A stretch of 64,000 nucleotides of DNA from Rhexocercosporidium sp. MPI-PUGE-AT-0058 (Eukaryota > Ascomycota > Leotiomycetes > Helotiales): positions 2,542,001 through 2,606,000 of the forward strand of contig JAGTJL010000009.1 in NCBI GenBank assembly GCA_020746875.1, given 5' to 3'. Positions 23,318 to 36,400 of the stretch are shown piece after piece (within the stretch, counting starts at the first letter, position 1; the number at the start of each line of letters is the position of its first letter). A program made the translations under genes and the position numbers. Below the pieces are notes generated by a model. It saw only the letters and a list, made by a program, of their open reading frames with translations, searched no databases and was not told the origin of the DNA.

Positions 23318-24328
23318 ATGGAATCCAGATACGCCGTTTCCCACAAGTCCCCAAAAGGACCAGGCGACAGCCGCCCTACCGCTTTGCAGATCATCAAAGA
23401 CGAAAACCTAACCGGAAAACTCCAAGGCAAAGTCATCTTGATCACAGGATGTTCATCCGGTCTCGGGATAGAGACAGCACGCGCTCTCAAGACCACAGGC
23501 GCAAAGCTCTTCCTAACCGCTCGGGACATAGAGAAAGGCAAGAAAGCACTGGGTGACATCTTGCAGCCAGGGTCAGTTGAGCTTCTCCACCTGGACTTGA
23601 AGTCTCTCGAAAGTGTGCGGAATTGTGTGGAGGAACTCAAGCAGAAGACGAAGAGGCTTAATATCTTGATCAACAATGCTGGAGTCCGAGGGCCACCGGA
23701 AGGGAAGACTCAAGATGGGTTTGAAACTCAGTTTGGGACAAATCACGTCTCTCAATTCCTGCTCTTTCAACTTCTTAAGCCGATGCTACTCTCTTCCTCC
23801 ACGCCTGACTTCAATTCCCGGGTCGTTGCACTTTCCTCTTCTGCCCATCGCGAAGCGCGTCTTGACTTCGACGATCTCAACATGACCAAGCGAGGATACA
23901 GCCCGAGTATAGCCTACGCCCAGAGCAAGTTGGCAAATCTCTACACAGCTTACGAGATCGAACGAAGATACGGACCAAAGGGACTTCATGCTTGGAGCGT
24001 TGATCCGGGCGGAATCTCGACTGGATTGCAACGACCGAATATTAAAGATGTTGTTATAACACTCAAGACAGGAGTGAAGAAGGTTCTCAGATTCATGCAG
24101 AATGCTGAGCAGGGCTCTGCCACTACTGTTTGGGCTGCTGTGAGCAAAACCCTGGAGGGTGCAGGCGGGAAGTATCTTGAGCGATGCAGTGTGAGTGAAC
24201 CTGTCAAGGCTGGGTTTGGAATCCTTGACCCTGGCCATGCTTTGTATGCGTACGATGAGGCGGATGCGAAGAAGTGCTGGGAGGTTACGATGAAGATGGT
24301 GGGGTTGGACAAGGAGACCGAGGCATGA
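23318..24328 (+). CDS. Short-chain dehydrogenase/reductase (retinol dehydrogenase-like)
   Basis: NAD(P)-dependent oxidoreductase of 336 aa, a single exon. The Rossmann motif TGCSSGLG is at residues 43-50 and NNAG at 119-122. The catalytic serine lies in ALSSSAH (about 173-175). The active-site pair Y200 and K204 is in YAQSK. The RD following the second strand (TARDIEKGKKAL) suggests preference for NADP, as in many retinol dehydrogenase-like and WWOX-like SDRs. The N-terminal 35 residues before the Rossmann fold are hydrophilic, and no membrane segment is evident. It converges on the carboxylesterase gene with 258 bases between stops and diverges from the zinc-cluster regulator. The substrate is unknown. 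Confidence 0.93.
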   Translation: MESRYAVSHKSPKGPGDSRPTALQIIKDENLTGKLQGKVILITGCSSGLGIETARALKTTGAKLFLTARDIEKGKKALGDILQPGSVELLHLDLKSLESVRNCVEELKQKTKRLNILINNAGVRGPPEGKTQDGFETQFGTNHVSQFLLFQLLKPMLLSSSTPDFNSRVVALSSSAHREARLDFDDLNMTKRGYSPSIAYAQSKLANLYTAYEIERRYGPKGLHAWSVDPGGISTGLQRPNIKDVVITLKTGVKKVLRFMQNAEQGSATTVWAAVSKTLEGAGGKYLERCSVSEPVKAGFGILDPGHALYAYDEADAKKCWEVTMKMVGLDKETEA

Positions 24329-24586
24329 AGGACTATATTCGCAGCACGAGTGTGAGGCTTCGCAGGGTTGATTCTTCACATTCACGTTCATTATCACAAG
24401 AGGTTGCGTTACTTGTATTCAATGAAATTCGTCATAACATTATGTAAATCAATCGATCCAACAACTCCCCATTTCCAAATGCGCCCATTCCCAAGACTCC
24501 TCATCCCCATTACCACAAATCCCCTAACTCCTCCATCGCCATTTTCCAACCCCACCGAAATCAACCCAACCCGACTCAAGCTCAAA

Positions 24587-26275
24587 TCAAATCCTAAGAC
24601 TTCCCACATTTGCAATAATCCAATCATAACTAGAAGATCTGAAGTTATCCGCAAGCAGAAGCGCCCCAGTAGCATAAAACTGCATCAGTTGCTTCCCCGC
24701 ACTCCACTGTGGCCAGTCTCGGTATGGAGACCCAACATTAGGGTCTAGGTTGTGTACGAAACTGAAGTAGTACGAACGAATAGATCTGGAAGCATAGTTG
24801 GGTAAGATGCCATAAAACACTTGGAGTAAATCGCTGCCGTGGAATGTGCCTAGAACTGGAGTTCCGTAGTTGTACGAAGCGAGATAAGACCAGGATGGCA
24901 CGTTTGGATAAACAGCGGCGTGTGTAGCGAGGAATGTGCGACGAGTGAGCGTGAATGTCAAGTCTCCCAGGATAGCTGCAAGACGTTTGTATTGTGGGTA
25001 GATGGCATTGAGGAATAGTGTTCCGAATGGAGAGCCAGCTGACCAATCATCCGGGTATGTTGCAAGAAGTCCATTGAGTTGAGCTGTCGTGGCATCTGGG
25101 AAGAAGTATTTCGACAAGTAGGTAACGATTTGAGCTGTTGTGGTGATGTTTCCCTGGAAGAGCGCGAAGATTGTGCCTTCGTCTTCCTGGTCTCCAATAA
25201 TAAATGGTACCGGTGCATATTTTCCTGCTGCAATTAAAACATCTGGAGAAGCGGTGAGAACTTTCCCATCTGGTCGAGGAAGATAGCTCAATGCCACCGA
25301 GGAGTAACTGAGGAGCCCGGGAACGGAGTTTGCAGCATTCAAAAATTTATTGTAATCCAGTCCACGAAGGCAATCCAACGACGAAGCTGCTGAGGCACAG
25401 CCGGCGGTCTTCACGACTTTATCGTAGACTGCTTGCCCTTTCGGGCAGTCGACTGGCGCTGCTGGAACAAGGCTACCAGAATTCATGATAGCTCCACGAA
25501 AGAGTGATTTGCCTTTGTACTTGTTGTTCCCGTCGTACAACGCCATCTGATCCAAGACTGAGATAGAACCAGCAGATTCGCCCCAGATAGTGACCTTAGA
25601 TGGGTCGCCACCGAAAGCCGCAATATTATCAGCAACCCACTGAAGGCCGAGTCTCTGATCTAGCAATCCCAAGTTCGACGATCCATCCGCAAGAATCTCC
25701 TTCCCAGGCATGAAACCGAATCCTCCAACCCGATAGTTGACCGCCACGAAAACAATAGGCTGCCCATTCTCCACTGATTCCTTCACCAGAGAAGCGCCAT
25801 CATACATCAAAGTTGAGCCCAGTTCGAATCCTCCACCAAAGATCCAGAACAGGACGGGGAGCTTAGATGAAGCAGTTGTTCCAACTGGTCGTTGGACATT
25901 GATTGTCAGACAGTCTTCTCCGGCATTGGTTACAGTTTGAAAAAGTGGTGTTTCTAGAAGCAGGCCTAACACAGCAGTGGGTAATACCGAGGTAAGATCA
26001 TTGCTGAAGAACATTTGAGGGCATGACTTTGGAAGGCCTGTCGCGATGACAGTACCGAGTGGAGCAGAGAGTGATTGTGGAGGCTTTAGGCGCAAAGGCC
26101 CAACGGGTGGTTTGGCAAACGGGATTCCATTGAAAGTCTCAATCGTTGAGCTGGAGGAACCGATGATTGTCGCGGAAGGAGAAGCGATGGCAATAGTGGG
26201 AGCTGCTGCACGCTTTCCTGGAGGAGCAGCTAGAGTCGCAGGCAATATGCCTAGAAGAAAGAGAGTAAGCTTCAT
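24587..26275 (-). CDS. Secreted type-B carboxylesterase/lipase
   Basis: Alpha/beta-hydrolase of 562 aa that cleaves carboxylic esters outside the cell. I chose the start at MKLTLFLLG because it begins a clean signal peptide (to about residue 17); an upstream in-frame ATG would only add 13 residues. The nucleophile S235 lies in TIWGESAGS, the acid is E366 in [10 protein letters not shown], and the catalytic histidine is H478 in LGTFHGSD. The GGGFELGS segment (about 147-154) forms the oxyanion hole. Two early markers of the family, [18 protein letters not shown] and [11 protein letters not shown], are present. Single exon, length typical of the fungal Geotrichum/Candida lipase-like group. A TATTTATA box precedes it by about 90 bases. 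The natural ester is unknown. Confidence 0.94.
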   Translation of the reverse strand: MKLTLFLLGILPATLAAPPGKRAAAPTIAIASPSATIIGSSSSTIETFNGIPFAKPPVGPLRLKPPQSLSAPLGTVIATGLPKSCPQMFFSNDLTSVLPTAVLGLLLETPLFQTVTNAGEDCLTINVQRPVGTTASSKLPVLFWIFGGGFELGSTLMYDGASLVKESVENGQPIVFVAVNYRVGGFGFMPGKEILADGSSNLGLLDQRLGLQWVADNIAAFGGDPSKVTIWGESAGSISVLDQMALYDGNNKYKGKSLFRGAIMNSGSLVPAAPVDCPKGQAVYDKVVKTAGCASAASSLDCLRGLDYNKFLNAANSVPGLLSYSSVALSYLPRPDGKVLTASPDVLIAAGKYAPVPFIIGDQEDEGTIFALFQGNITTTAQIVTYLSKYFFPDATTAQLNGLLATYPDDWSAGSPFGTLFLNAIYPQYKRLAAILGDLTFTLTRRTFLATHAAVYPNVPSWSYLASYNYGTPVLGTFHGSDLLQVFYGILPNYASRSIRSYYFSFVHNLDPNVGSPYRDWPQWSAGKQLMQFYATGALLLADNFRSSSYDWIIANVGSLRI

Positions 26276-26361
26276 AATGAAGGATATTATAAAATCTGAT
26301 CGGATGGGTATCACTGCGACCTACCGATCAACCATTCTTTCAAAGTGGCACCGCAACATCA

Positions 26362-26369
26362 TATAAATA
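26362..26369 (-). promoter_or_regulatory. Candidate TATA box of the carboxylesterase gene
   Basis: TATTTATA on the minus strand, about 90 bases upstream of the chosen ATG. Confidence 0.45.
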
Positions 26370-26617
26370 CTTCCACGTTTCGTTCTACAATTCATCATCA
26401 TGGTGGTGTCTATTCTTTTCCATGTGGCTCCTCGGTCAAAGTCCCAACTCAAGCCAGCTGATCAATATCATATTTTATCAGGTTCGAAGTCCGGCGCTTC
26501 GCTCTGCACTTGAGAGATGGCACATGATATAGATGATCGGCATATTCGTGGCCAGCGAGGCTGCATCCATTACGGCGATCAAAGTTGAGTGTGATTGGTG
26601 GGGCTTTAGCCAATATG

Positions 26618-26803
26618 CGCCTTTCCAGCTTTGTGTTCCTGACATGCTTGGCCTTGGACACCTCCACGTTCCTAAGCGGCACAAATGCCGAAGAGGACAA
26701 GGTTGAATTGGCATATAGAACGGAGGAGCTTCCTTTTGTAAACAAGAGCCTGAAAGCTGTATTTTTGAACATATATATTCTGTGTCCGGGCAGTGCGGGG
26801 TAA
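26618..26803 (+). CDS. Possible small secreted peptide (doubtful)
   Basis: A 61-codon frame starting MRLSSFVFLTCLALDTSTFL looks like a signal peptide, followed by a short acidic stretch (NAEEDKVELAYRTEEL). There is no homology I can recognise, no cysteine pairs typical of effectors, and no splice signals. It may be chance. Confidence 0.15.
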   Translation, partial: RLSSFVFLTCLALDTSTFLSGTNAEEDKVELAYRTEELPFVNKSLKAVFLNIYILCPGSAG

Positions 26804-27498
26804 CGGAAAGATGAACCAAATCGGAGCACAACTCGAGCTATTCTGGCTTACAGATTACACTCCGAATAAAGTGCTTTCATGTGAGAACTTATCCTATCGA
26901 TGTAACATAGCACACAAACAAATAAGGGGGGAAAGTAGGAAACAAGCCCAGACTTAAGCCCTGGATCAGAATGATGATCGATGTGGGTAAGGCTCACTGG
27001 AGTCCAACATCAAGCGCACGCAGGAAAGGGCAGAGTAAAAGACACATCCCCACCTTATTCTCAACGATAATAACAAAAGTCGACGTCTAAAGTGACATTT
27101 TTGGGCCTGCCATGAGTCATTTGGTCCAGAATCTCCCAACGATTTATGAACAGTGTACAAGGATTCCCCACGGTAGCGGGGTAGATTCGGCCGCCTCGGT
27201 ACACCGACCACGGTGGAGCTTGCTGATCCGGAGAACACACTCGGAACGGTTAGCACAGAAAGCCGAATGTGACTCCACAGGAGGACTTATTCCCTCCATC
27301 CGAATGCTGGGATATCGTATTCAGACCCCCTGTCTATCTATCTGCAAATCTAATTAGGCTCCAGTTCTTTGATTTACAATCCATAGCAACCGGCCGAGGT
27401 TCCATGAATTACTGTTTTTTGGTGGGGGGAAGGGTATCGCAATACGCCCTAACTCCTGCCTAGGATCTGCCAACTCCAAAATATGTGCTTGCTCAAAA

Positions 27499-30400
27499 TC
27501 ATGCATATGCAGCCCAGCCTATTCAAAGTAAGCAATTGTGTTGTTTTGAGTGGGGGAGACCATACCTGAAAATAGCAGCGCCAGAAGTTTCTCGTCTGTT
27601 GCTTGATTGATGAGATCGTTCACCGTTGCAGTAACACTCAACGTCTTGGACAACTTCTTGTTCACTACCGTGAGCGCACGATCAGCCTCTCCCGGCTCAT
27701 TGACACTTTTCTTCTCATTGGCATTCCCAATATCTGTAGCTAGGGCAGCACTTTGCCCTTCTTGAATCTTGGCCATCCGGATCGGATTTATTGACCAGCT
27801 GTAGAGGGGATCATAACGAAGCACCTCGAGGATCGCCATAATGGTAGAGCTTTCCTTGCGAAGGGTCTCGAGAGTGAATTCGCAACATCGACGAAACACG
27901 CCTTCAGTTTTTGTGATTCCCATGCCATCAACAATGTCCCTAGTGCAGCGGAAAGGTATTATCTCTGGTACTGCGAGAACCCGTCCCATCTCAAATGCAA
28001 CGCCGAGATCGATATGCACTACCTCTCCATTTCTTTGATCCAGCAGAATATTGTGCCCATGCCTATCGCCCAGACCAAGCACGTATCCCAACATCGAGAT
28101 GGCAGCCGTGCTTCTTGTGTATGCAAGTCGGCTCAAAAACCATTCGTCAGGGTTGGAAAACTTCTCTGTGAAAAAGTATCGCATGGCAGGATGGAATTTC
28201 TCTGTTACTTGACGATATGTTTTGATTCTGATCTCGGCGGATGATGTGTGTTGATCGGTTATCGCCTTCCGGCAAGCATTCTGTTTCATATCTTTTGGGT
28301 GATATTTTTCGTGGGCTGGCAATAAGAAGTCATGAAGGGGGATGGTGTTGGCGACAAATTCTATGACGCCGGTATCATTGGTGAGAGGCAGGACACCATA
28401 TGTCCTGATACTCAGATTTCGCTGACGAGTCGATTTATTTCTTCGAAGAAGCTCGCTGACTTGCTCGAACACTTGCTCCATGATAGCATCCTGGCGAAGA
28501 TCGTCATTGCCTCCTTTCACCTATAAATTGTAAGCTGATTTCAGGCGTTGATAATGGAAGAGATCTTACGAGTTGCGTGAACTTAACACCGGTGCTTGTA
28601 ATGGCAGTGATGATCTTTGGTGCGCTCACACCAGAGGCGATTCTTACCACGGGGTCTAAACGAACTACAGTAGGCAAATTTGTGTAGTCCATGATTGGGG
28701 ATAGCGGTATCTGCATTGTCGATGGAGGTAACGACAATTTTGCGAGTTTGTTATTGAGATTCGTCGCAGCTACCGACTCTTTGATAGGAAAACGCCTGCC
28801 TGATCTGTACTTCTGTTCATTCGTCTCGCGAGCCAGTGCGCTATAGAGCCTGTTGCACGTTCTCAAGTCTGTCCATGTTTGGTGGACTTTGGTGTGTTCG
28901 AGTTGTTTGGAGACTTTGTTCGCTGCAGATCTTCTCGACACCGAAGACTCATCCTTGTGGTTAATTTCACTTACTGCGCCGGCATATACTTGGTACATCC
29001 CATGGAACGGGTGGTCGATACATATTCTTAGAACAAGACCAAACAAAAGTGTTTGGAACTGTTCTTTCGAATCTTGGAGCCTCGAGGTGAGTTGGTTCAT
29101 AAGAGGCGCGAATTTGCAACTGGGTACTTGGCTCAAATGCTTGGACACAGCTTCGTTAGACAATTGTTTTTCGGAGTGCTCCATCCACAAGGCAGAAAAA
29201 CGGAGGGCGTTACTGTCGTGTTCGTCGAAGGCGGCCAAAGCCAGAAGATAGTTTTCAAGACATTGTCGGACGAACTCATCTCTGCTCGATTTGTGGCGCT
29301 CTAGCTCCGCCCGATCAAGTTTCAACCAGGCTCTGTTTTTGCTCAAATTGCGCCTCAGCACATTTTTGTCCCCTGTTGCACGCTCGCAGAGCTTTTCCAG
29401 TTCATTGACATCGTTTTGCTTGTTCTTCGTGAGCTGTTCAAGTCTTTCAAGATCCTCAATACTGTTTGGATCTTGTAGTTGTTGGTCGCAGAACTTCGCA
29501 AATTGGTGAAAAACCTGTCCAGCTACATGGCCATCTTTTCGTCCCTTGAGTTCTCTTAACGCCGGCCGAAGATATTCGCTGATGACTTTGTCTGCTCCCT
29601 GGAGTCTGGCAACAGATACACGGTATCCGGTCTTGGTCAACAAATCGGATCTCTCAACAACGATGGTCTGACTTTTGAGGGATTCTCCATCATCAAGCGC
29701 CTGAAGCATGCGGACAGATGAGGCCATTTCGCCTTGATCCCACAGAGCATTTGCAGCTTCTAACTGAATTGCTACTTCCGGATTCACACCGACATCATGG
29801 CATGGCTTGATGAGGTCCATCATGGAGGTAGCCAAGGAAAGGGACTCTTGCAAAGCACCGTGAGCACGATTTATGGTCGAAGCTAATAGTGCCGTCTCGA
29901 CCTCAACAATTCGAGTGTCAATAGGTTGAACTCCCACAATCTGCTGTAAGCGTGGCTCTTGGTTCAATGTGCTCAACGTCGTTCCCCTACACGACAGTAT
30001 CTGACTGATGTCGTCGAAACTGGAAGCTATTAGCCCGGCAACTTTACGCGTTGATTTGATGGTCATACCTTCCAGTCTTCATCCAAATGGAGCGGTTCCT
30101 GAACCTTGACAATGTCTCTTCAAATTGCGGGGAACCTCGTGAAGCAAGAACTTCATCCAACTCTACCAAAGAGGCTAGAGTTTGGAGGGAACTATGAAGA
30201 GCACTCGCGCTGAGCTCTCCTCGTATTAAATTCTTCATAGTGCATTCCAGTCCCTCATCCACAGCATTCAAGATTGCTGCTTCGTGAACTGCCATGTTAA
30301 CAGCCTGAAACGCTTTATAAGTCGTCACAGAGTCATTGGTACCCGTGTTTGGGACGGGAATGTCCCATTGTTCTAGCTTCCGGGCTGTTCGAAACATCGA

Positions 30401-33400
30401 CTCGAGAGCCCCTGGTGTCATGCCAACACTTTCCTGCGCTTGTAATAGGGAAGACGAGAGACCGCTCAAGTTGAGTACATCCAGTGCCTTGATTAGAGAC
30501 TGGACATCTTGTGTTGAGTCGGGATTACGACGCCTGATATGACTGTCGTATTGGGCACCTCTGAAAGCGAGGCTTTTTGGTCCATCTCTCTCATAGTCAA
30601 ACCGTGCTAAGATAGCACCCAAGCTAGCATTCTGTTGGACGCCATAGTACATGTCAGGATCGTCAATATTTTCAAATATGTTGAGAAGGATCTCTGGGGG
30701 AATGTCGCCGAACCCATTGTCTCTGACAGCCGAGGACCGCCGTGAGCTCTTTACAGGCAATGACCAGTGCTCTTCCGCAAACAAAATTGCCGTCTTAAAC
30801 ATTCCGCACCTCGTAGCAGCAGTAGCAGCCTTCAGATAATCTATTGCAAGCCAATGTGATCGATCGGCCATGGACTTTTCATTTGGCAATGGCTGTGTGC
30901 GAAGGTAAAGAATGGTATTGAGTAACATCTTGAGGTTATTCTTCTTGATGCCTTCGGAGCCCTCAAACCAGCGAACGAATGCCATGGATAAATCCTCTTT
31001 ATGAGCACGCTGGTCTTGGAAGGGTGTGGATATAGCTAGGTGGACAATGAACGGAAATGCACGATCCGCAAATCCAGGTACTCTCTGAAGGATAGGTACC
31101 AGAGCGTGAAGGAGAGGCTCATTTGGTACGGATCGGGCAATAGCAATAGATAGATCTCGCAACCAGTCATCTTTGAGGATTGCTTCTGTTGCCAAGACCT
31201 GAGCGAGAGAAAGCGCATCTTCCGTGCCCTGTGAGATGTCGGATGGAGGAATCTGAAATGGTGCCCAGCTCGAGGCTGTAAGAAGTGACTCCGGCAAGTG
31301 GCGTTGATAGTCCGCTCCATCGTATGTTGACATGATGATACGCAGCGCAGTCTCGGCAAGTCCGGCGTTTTGAGGCGAGATCGCCAGGGTCAATTCTCTG
31401 AGCAGACTGAGGATGCAGGATCTTGATTCTCCATCTTGATCTGCACTTATTGACAACTCCTTGATTTGAGAAAGTGTAGATTCCTGCAGCAATTCATCAT
31501 GTACCTGGCCGGAAGCAGCGAAGGCTCTTCCCATCACTCGCGCGGCCCATGAGAGATATGCTTGGCTTGGGGAGCCCCGGCAAGACTTCCATACAACTGT
31601 GGCATACTCCATTGAAAGACCATCCTCTCCAAGGATATCAGTGCGGAAGGACTGGGGGCTCCGAAAGTCGGAACTCAACAGCGACAGCGCAAGTTCTCTC
31701 GAAGGTCGCTCCAACAAAACACCACCTCGCTGCTCATCCTTCAGAAGCTGTATTAAGTATTCACTCTCAGCTGAGTTCTTGTCCGCATTCCCAACCCCTT
31801 GTGACTTGAAAGCAGATTGAACCAACTTCTGGAAACTAGGCTGATACTGCGTTTTTAGGGCTGGAGATTCATATTCGTGTAGATATTGGCCAATCCAGGT
31901 ATAGAAACTCTGTGCTTTCGACATTGTACTTTTGTGTTGACTCTCCTGAGTAGTGCTTGCCTTTTGCGTCTCAAAAGTCGATCGCAAGGACCCAGATAGT
32001 GATAAGGCGACCCCAGCAACAAACATTGGTTTTTGGACCAGATCTGCAGCACCAGCACTCATCAAATACTTGGTGATGCCAATAGCATCATCTGCGCACT
32101 CTGGATCAGTGACAAACGGCCGCATGCTTTGAAGAAACATCTCTAGCGGGTACCCACGGATCGCGGTGTTTCCAGCTAACGAGATCAGGACTCGGATTTT
32201 TCTCAATACCGAACATGCATAGAGTGAGCCAAGTGCAGGATGCATTCCATCGAGGAGCTTTCTGGCGATTGAAACAACCAAAGCCGGAGTGTACAGACTA
32301 CGAATATCATAGCCTGTTCGTCTGCATAAATGCTCGATCTCCGCATACAAGTGCCGAGCTTTAAAATGTGGTTGCTGGGGCGCAGGGAGCTCTGCTGAAG
32401 ACATACTCAAGCCCTTGATCTGGCGCATAATGGTGCCGGCGTACGTAAGTGCTTGCTCTTTCATGAAGTACTTGTCAACGCTCTGCTCACTACTCATGAT
32501 ATTGAACAGAATAGCAACAACATCCGCAAAATGGAGATGGAGATACTCCTGAAACACTTCATCGCTTATCTGCTTCCTGACTCGTTTTTCGCCACTGCTT
32601 CGAGTTTCCCTCTCAGCCAGAGGTGTTGCCAGATCGTAGGGGACAGAATACGCTACAATCTTGGTGAAGCAGTTTCGAATGAGGTCTTTATATTTGACGC
32701 CAAGTATCACAGCCAGTTCCTGCGCATGCTCATCCTGTCCACGCATAATCATCAACGCCGCGGCTTCTTCTTGCGCATCTTCAACGAGATCTCTGAGGCT
32801 TGAGAATCCAAAAATTCCAAAGGGAATATCCTCGATCTTTTGGGCACCCAGCCAGGTGTATAGTAGCTGTGGTGCAAACAGAGCAAATATATCTCGCGGT
32901 GCATCGACATGGAGCGATGAGGCAACCTGCTTCAAGCACGTTGTCGCATGTGCGATGCAAGTAGGCATCTTTCCGGGAGCCTCGAAAATGTAATAAATGC
33001 ATCGACGAAGTAATGTTGACCATCGCGACGCTAGTATAGCAAGCACATGAAGGCGGAATGAGATACCTTCCAGCCAGTCTGGATCCATTGGCAACTTCGT
33101 GAAGATATCTTCGAATACATTGTCATGGTCTTTCAATATGAACAAGTCAAATATTTGCGGCACGTGATTCCCAACATAAAACTTCACAGGAATGGTTCCC
33201 TCTTGCAAAATACTGAAGAGGCTCGAGCGCGGAGAGGCTGTGGGCTTTTTCCACGAGATACCGTATTCCGGGTTGGCCCGCATGAGAAAAAGCAGCATCC
33301 GTGCTATGCCCTTTTGAACTTCGGGGGAGACAATACGCTTTTGGAATGCCTTGATGAACCAGCGATATAACTGAGGAGCTGCATCTGCCACACTACTGTC

Positions 33401-36400
33401 ATCGCATATAGACCACAGAGAACCTAGGCCCGTAAGAACATCCAGGCAAGTCCCTAGTGCTACCTCGCATCGATCGTAATCGTCGCTTTGTAGAATTTCC
33501 CCAACTCGTTCCAATATGCGATACGCACACTCCTCATCAAGAACCAAATCAGAGTCAAGGACTTGCTGGAGCAACCATCGGCTAGACAGAAATTGTTGAT
33601 CATTGAGCACAACAAGATCATCAATAAAAGAAGCCGGCACGAAACCTACAAGGTCAGGCATGGCATTAATCGCAGCAATCAGCATCAAGTGGCCGGTTAC
33701 CATGAGATTGAACGAGCCAGCCCACATTTCCAAGGCAAGATCTTGTCTTGGCATGTCTACCCGCTGACCAGTTGCTCTAGCATGTGGCTCCCTGACTGCA
33801 AAATCATCATCGTCGTCGTCGTCGTCATCAACATCCATCAAGTCGGCACGGTGTGGCAAAGAGGAATCCCCTGTGGCAACATGGCGCTGACTCGGATTGT
33901 CTGCAAGGGTGATGAAGAATCTCAAAAGATGATGCGCATTTTCCGAAAATTTGGATAACTCACTAGACCCCAAAGGGGGCAGATAAGGTTGGATCGACTG
34001 AAGCATCGTCTCCGTATGAGGCTGCGAGCCCTTGGAGCCCTTGGCGTCCGTTTCTGCAAGAAAGGTTGTAACTTCCTTCGTCAACTCCCCTATATCTGTC
34101 TCGAGCCCATGCAGTTGAGGCAATGTCATTCCGGAAAAGTGAGTCATCAAAAGTAGAATAGTGATGCAGCTGTAGAGCACACTCCGGAACATGTCAGTAG
34201 ACACCAACGAGGCCCGATCAGCAACGTGTGACTTCCAATTTTGCAGAACATCACGAGACTTAGGATGCAGCAGCTCGAGGACAAGCTTTCTGGCTGTTTG
34301 AAAGTGAGTTGTGCTCAAGACGTAGACAATATCCCTAGTGCTTGAATATTTTGGGCAAGAAAGACAGACCAGGGTCATCGCATCAGTCGCTCTATCGACC
34401 AGTAGCAAGAGATACCGAACCATTTCCTGGGTGTTGATATGATGCTGCCACGCTTGTGCCAGAGGTCCACAAGGCATTGTGGTGGTGGTAGGCAGACTCA
34501 CCCGGGGTAAGCCAAGGCATGCCCGAATCAAAGCCACGACATGCTGAGGTTGAACGTGAATGGAGTAACGTGCAGCGAAATTGCCATCATCTAGCATGGA
34601 GTCAGTGTGTAAATGAGCACATGTTGAAATACCAGACGTACCTGGATTCCATCTAGCAAACAACCATCTGATGACATGTTGTGCCGTAGTGAGACTTGCA
34701 CCTGGAACTTCTGTTACACGGGCATGCAACAGGTCGATCATCAGAAATATGCTGGAATCGCAAAGTACAACTGGGCCACTGATGTCAGCGGCCGTGACGA
34801 TGGCGCCTACGTCTTCACCAATCTCATGATATCGAACTAAGCCTCTCGCAACTATCGCATGAAGTTCTAGCGCTGCAGCACGACACGTAGCGGAGAATGT
34901 CAAAGATCGTATACCAAATTGCCACAGTTGAGACCACTCCGACGGGCTGATCTCGGCTGCTGCTGATTGCGCTGTGCAACTGGAACGTGTTATACTTTGG
35001 TGGAAAACAATATAGGACCGTCCTTACCTCGCAATTGCTAATAAGGTCCAAGAAGTAATATTTTCGCGCTTATCTGCAGCGCAGATAAGTAGTTGGTTCA
35101 GCAACTTCAACAAGACTGGAGCTGAGAGCTGGGAATCCTGGAGAACAAAAGGCAAGATCTGGAGACCTGCTAGCCGCAGGTTCTCATCCTTGGCTCTCGG
35201 AAGATCGAGTAGTCGATCTGGAACGTGCATAACACGTTGTCGTTTCGAAGGACGATTATCGTCTAAATCATGTCTATTGGTTTCAACCGACAGCTGCTGC
35301 TGACCTAAAGTGACAAGACGATCGATGATCCCTATGCTCCGAAGAATCGCCCAATTACGTTCTGCCTTTACATTGTGAGGGCGAAGTTGGAAGGCATACA
35401 GGCAAAAAGGAGTTTCACCCGATCGTCTCTTGCCAAAGTCTGCCATATCCAAGTCACCAAGATGTAACTGGTCACGATCCGAGCGTCGGGCATAATCCGC
35501 TTTGAAAGCCTCTAGAAGTTCCTCCAATTTCGATAGAAGCTCTGGGGCACCACCATCCGCGATGATACGTTCTAAGTGGAGATGCACGTAGAAGACGAAG
35601 ATTAACATCTCATCTCGCACCGAGTTCAACATCTCATCCTTGGCTAAAGCTTTTCCCTGCCAGAACCGGCATATTATAGGAAGGACTTCTTGAGCCACAA
35701 CCTGACAGAAGGAGGTCTGGTCAGTGCGAGCAAATCTCAAGACTACATTGAGAGTTGAAAAGGCAACTTGTTGTAATTGGCTTGCACTGGCGCCCGACAT
35801 CCTAAGGAATCTGATGGTGGTATCGCCAATCGCAGAATATCTTGCGGCCAAGGGAATGTTAGGAGCCCCAAGAAGTAAGTGCAGTATCTGAAAGAGATCT
35901 TCGACGTTTGATCTGCTCAGCGATCCTTCTTGGCTATGGCCATTTCTGGTTGCGGAGCTAGATGGATGGTTCGCCCCGAGACCTGAATGGTTCCGGGACG
36001 ACGCAGGTCCCGTTTCTTGATCGTCTAGATATGAGTTGATTCCAAGGAGGCAAAAGTCTACAGCCTGTATCCACACCTCGCTCTTCAAGTGCTCAACGTT
36101 AGCCTGGTGTTTGAAGAGTGCTGACAAGGCTTTGAGATAGTGCTGGGAAAGAGGCTCGTAGTATCCACCACCAGGCTTCGGGAGTGTTTGCGTAATGTGT
36201 TCCAATACAGCTTCGACCGTTGCTGGTGTCAGCTTCGATGAGCCAGCCACTATCACCGTTCGTACAACGTCGCCGCACGTCCCCAGCCGGAACTCGGCTG
36301 TTCCTCTTGTATTTTTCTTTGCGGCAAGGAAGACCTGTATCTCCAAGACTGCCATTTCAAAGACAACTTCGTATATCTTGTGAAAGGATTTATCGGTAAG

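Larger units (their letters stand above)
26276..27498. other. 1.2 kb intergenic region between carboxylesterase and TEL1
   Basis: Both flanking genes are on the minus strand, so this holds the esterase promoter and the TEL1 3' flank. A short plus-strand frame at 26618-26803 begins with a signal-peptide-like stretch but has no other support. Confidence 0.5.

Noticed and set aside
25815..25830. GTTCGAATCC tRNA B-box-like string
   Set aside because: It lies inside the carboxylesterase coding sequence and no matching cloverleaf can be drawn.
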